Below, in pieces: positions 63,663 through 64,000 of a DNA stretch of 64,000 nucleotides; position 1 is the stretch's first letter; each line of letters starts with the position of its first letter. The notes under the pieces were generated by a model, which had not been told where the DNA came from, did no database searches, and saw only the letters and a list, made by a program, of their open reading frames with translations. The DNA comes from Lepidonotus clava (taxonomy: Eukaryota; Annelida; Polychaeta; Phyllodocida; Polynoidae): positions 15,809,396 to 15,873,395 of the forward strand of contig OW387145.1 of assembly GCA_936440205.1 (NCBI GenBank), in the 5' to 3' direction. The position numbers and the translations under genes are program-made.

Positions 63663-63882
63663 CCCCGCGACCCGGCGCCGCCCCCGTGACCGGCACGTGA
63701 TGCGGCGCAGTGAGTCCCCCGAGCGGAGGGCCTTCCAGCCCCCGACGGTGACGGCCCGACCCCTCCACACGGCAGTATTACCCCCGCACATGGCGTCACA
63801 CCCACACCACATGACGACACACCCTCACATGACGTCACACCCTCACATGACGTCACACCCCATCGTCATCGACGTCGAGCAG
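63663..63882 (+). CDS. RNF38: RNF38/44 family E3 ubiquitin ligase, conserved exon 4 with HPHMTS repeats
   Basis: A 220-bp exon (acceptor CTTGTCTTGCAG, donor GAGCAG|GTCAGT) that takes phase 2 and leaves phase 0. With exon 3 it reads TPRQRRSPATRRRPRDR, RRSESPERRAFQPPTVTARP and LHTAV, then a His/Met/Thr tandem tract, and IVIDVEQ. Vertebrate RNF38 has RRSPPVRRQRGRRDR, EEPRAFHPPNVSPRLLHPA and VMVDIHDQ at the same places. The Arg-rich part is probably nuclear-targeting. The His-rich insert is encoded by an 18-bp repeat (CACCCTCACATGACGTCA), is absent from vertebrates, and includes two TGACGTCA words at 63830 and 63848. The gene continues beyond the window to the RING-H2 domain. Confidence 0.92.
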
Positions 63883-64000
63883 GTCAGTTTCCCTTGTTTT
63901 TAAAAAGGGGGGGACATAATTTAGGGCAGCAGTTAATTTTGGATGATTTAAAAAAACAAACTTTTATTCTTTGCCAATTGCAACTTAGTTGCCAAGTTGC
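63883..64000 (+). other. Start of intron 4
   Basis: Begins with the donor GTCAGT after exon 4. Only AT-rich intron sequence is visible to the window edge. Confidence 0.6.

Noticed and set aside
1-64000. tRNA, rRNA, CRISPR, LTR or viral elements
   Set aside because: No cloverleaf with matching A and B boxes, no rRNA-like segment, no regular spacer array, and no long direct terminal repeats or capsid/polymerase frames were seen.

Overview
This window looks like animal nuclear DNA. It has GT-AG introns of 12 to 35 kb, two CpG-rich promoter-like islands, short inverted-repeat DNA transposons, the 3' end of a LINE, and many microsatellites and homopolymer runs. No bacterial-style operon is present. 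The coding matches suggest an invertebrate bilaterian, possibly a lophotrochozoan such as a mollusc; that phylum-level guess is weak.

The backbone is one gene on the + strand: the 5' part of an RNF38/RNF44-type RING E3 ubiquitin ligase. Four exons join in a consistent phase: 2465-3062 (coding part; Ala and Gln rich), 16008-16090, 50856-51055 and 63663-63882. The last two align well with the N-terminal region of vertebrate RNF38 (SPxPKRxRxSH, RPW, SGERCNTP, RRSP, RAFxPPxVxxRxLH, VxVDIxxQ). The catalytic RING-H2 domain should lie downstream of the window. A second, histidine-rich first exon (37134-37295) sits in a strong CpG island inside intron 2 and joins exon 3 in the same phase, so the locus probably has two promoters and two N-termini.

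Inside intron 3, on the same strand, is an uninterrupted 544-codon ORF (61238-62872). It has an ideal Kozak start, an upstream in-frame stop, Gln-rich linkers and a compact GC3-rich helical segment. I do not recognise its family. It is either a nested single-exon gene or an alternative first exon, because a phase-compatible donor overlaps its stop. This is the most interesting unknown in the window.

The rest is intron and upstream flank: several MITE or foldback elements (5187-6344, 7600-7816, 13113-13245, 14590-14750, 31438-31795, 34390-34444), a LINE 3' end (12000-12598), a possible SINE (28010-28176), minisatellites (8069, 11986, 30438, 38661, 40190), G/C homopolymers of 13 to 20 bases, and regulatory-looking motifs. 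The full cAMP-response palindrome TGACGTCA occurs eight times, against about one expected by chance, and RFX X-box-like palindromes occur five times. Cis-regulatory calls are motif-based and tentative.
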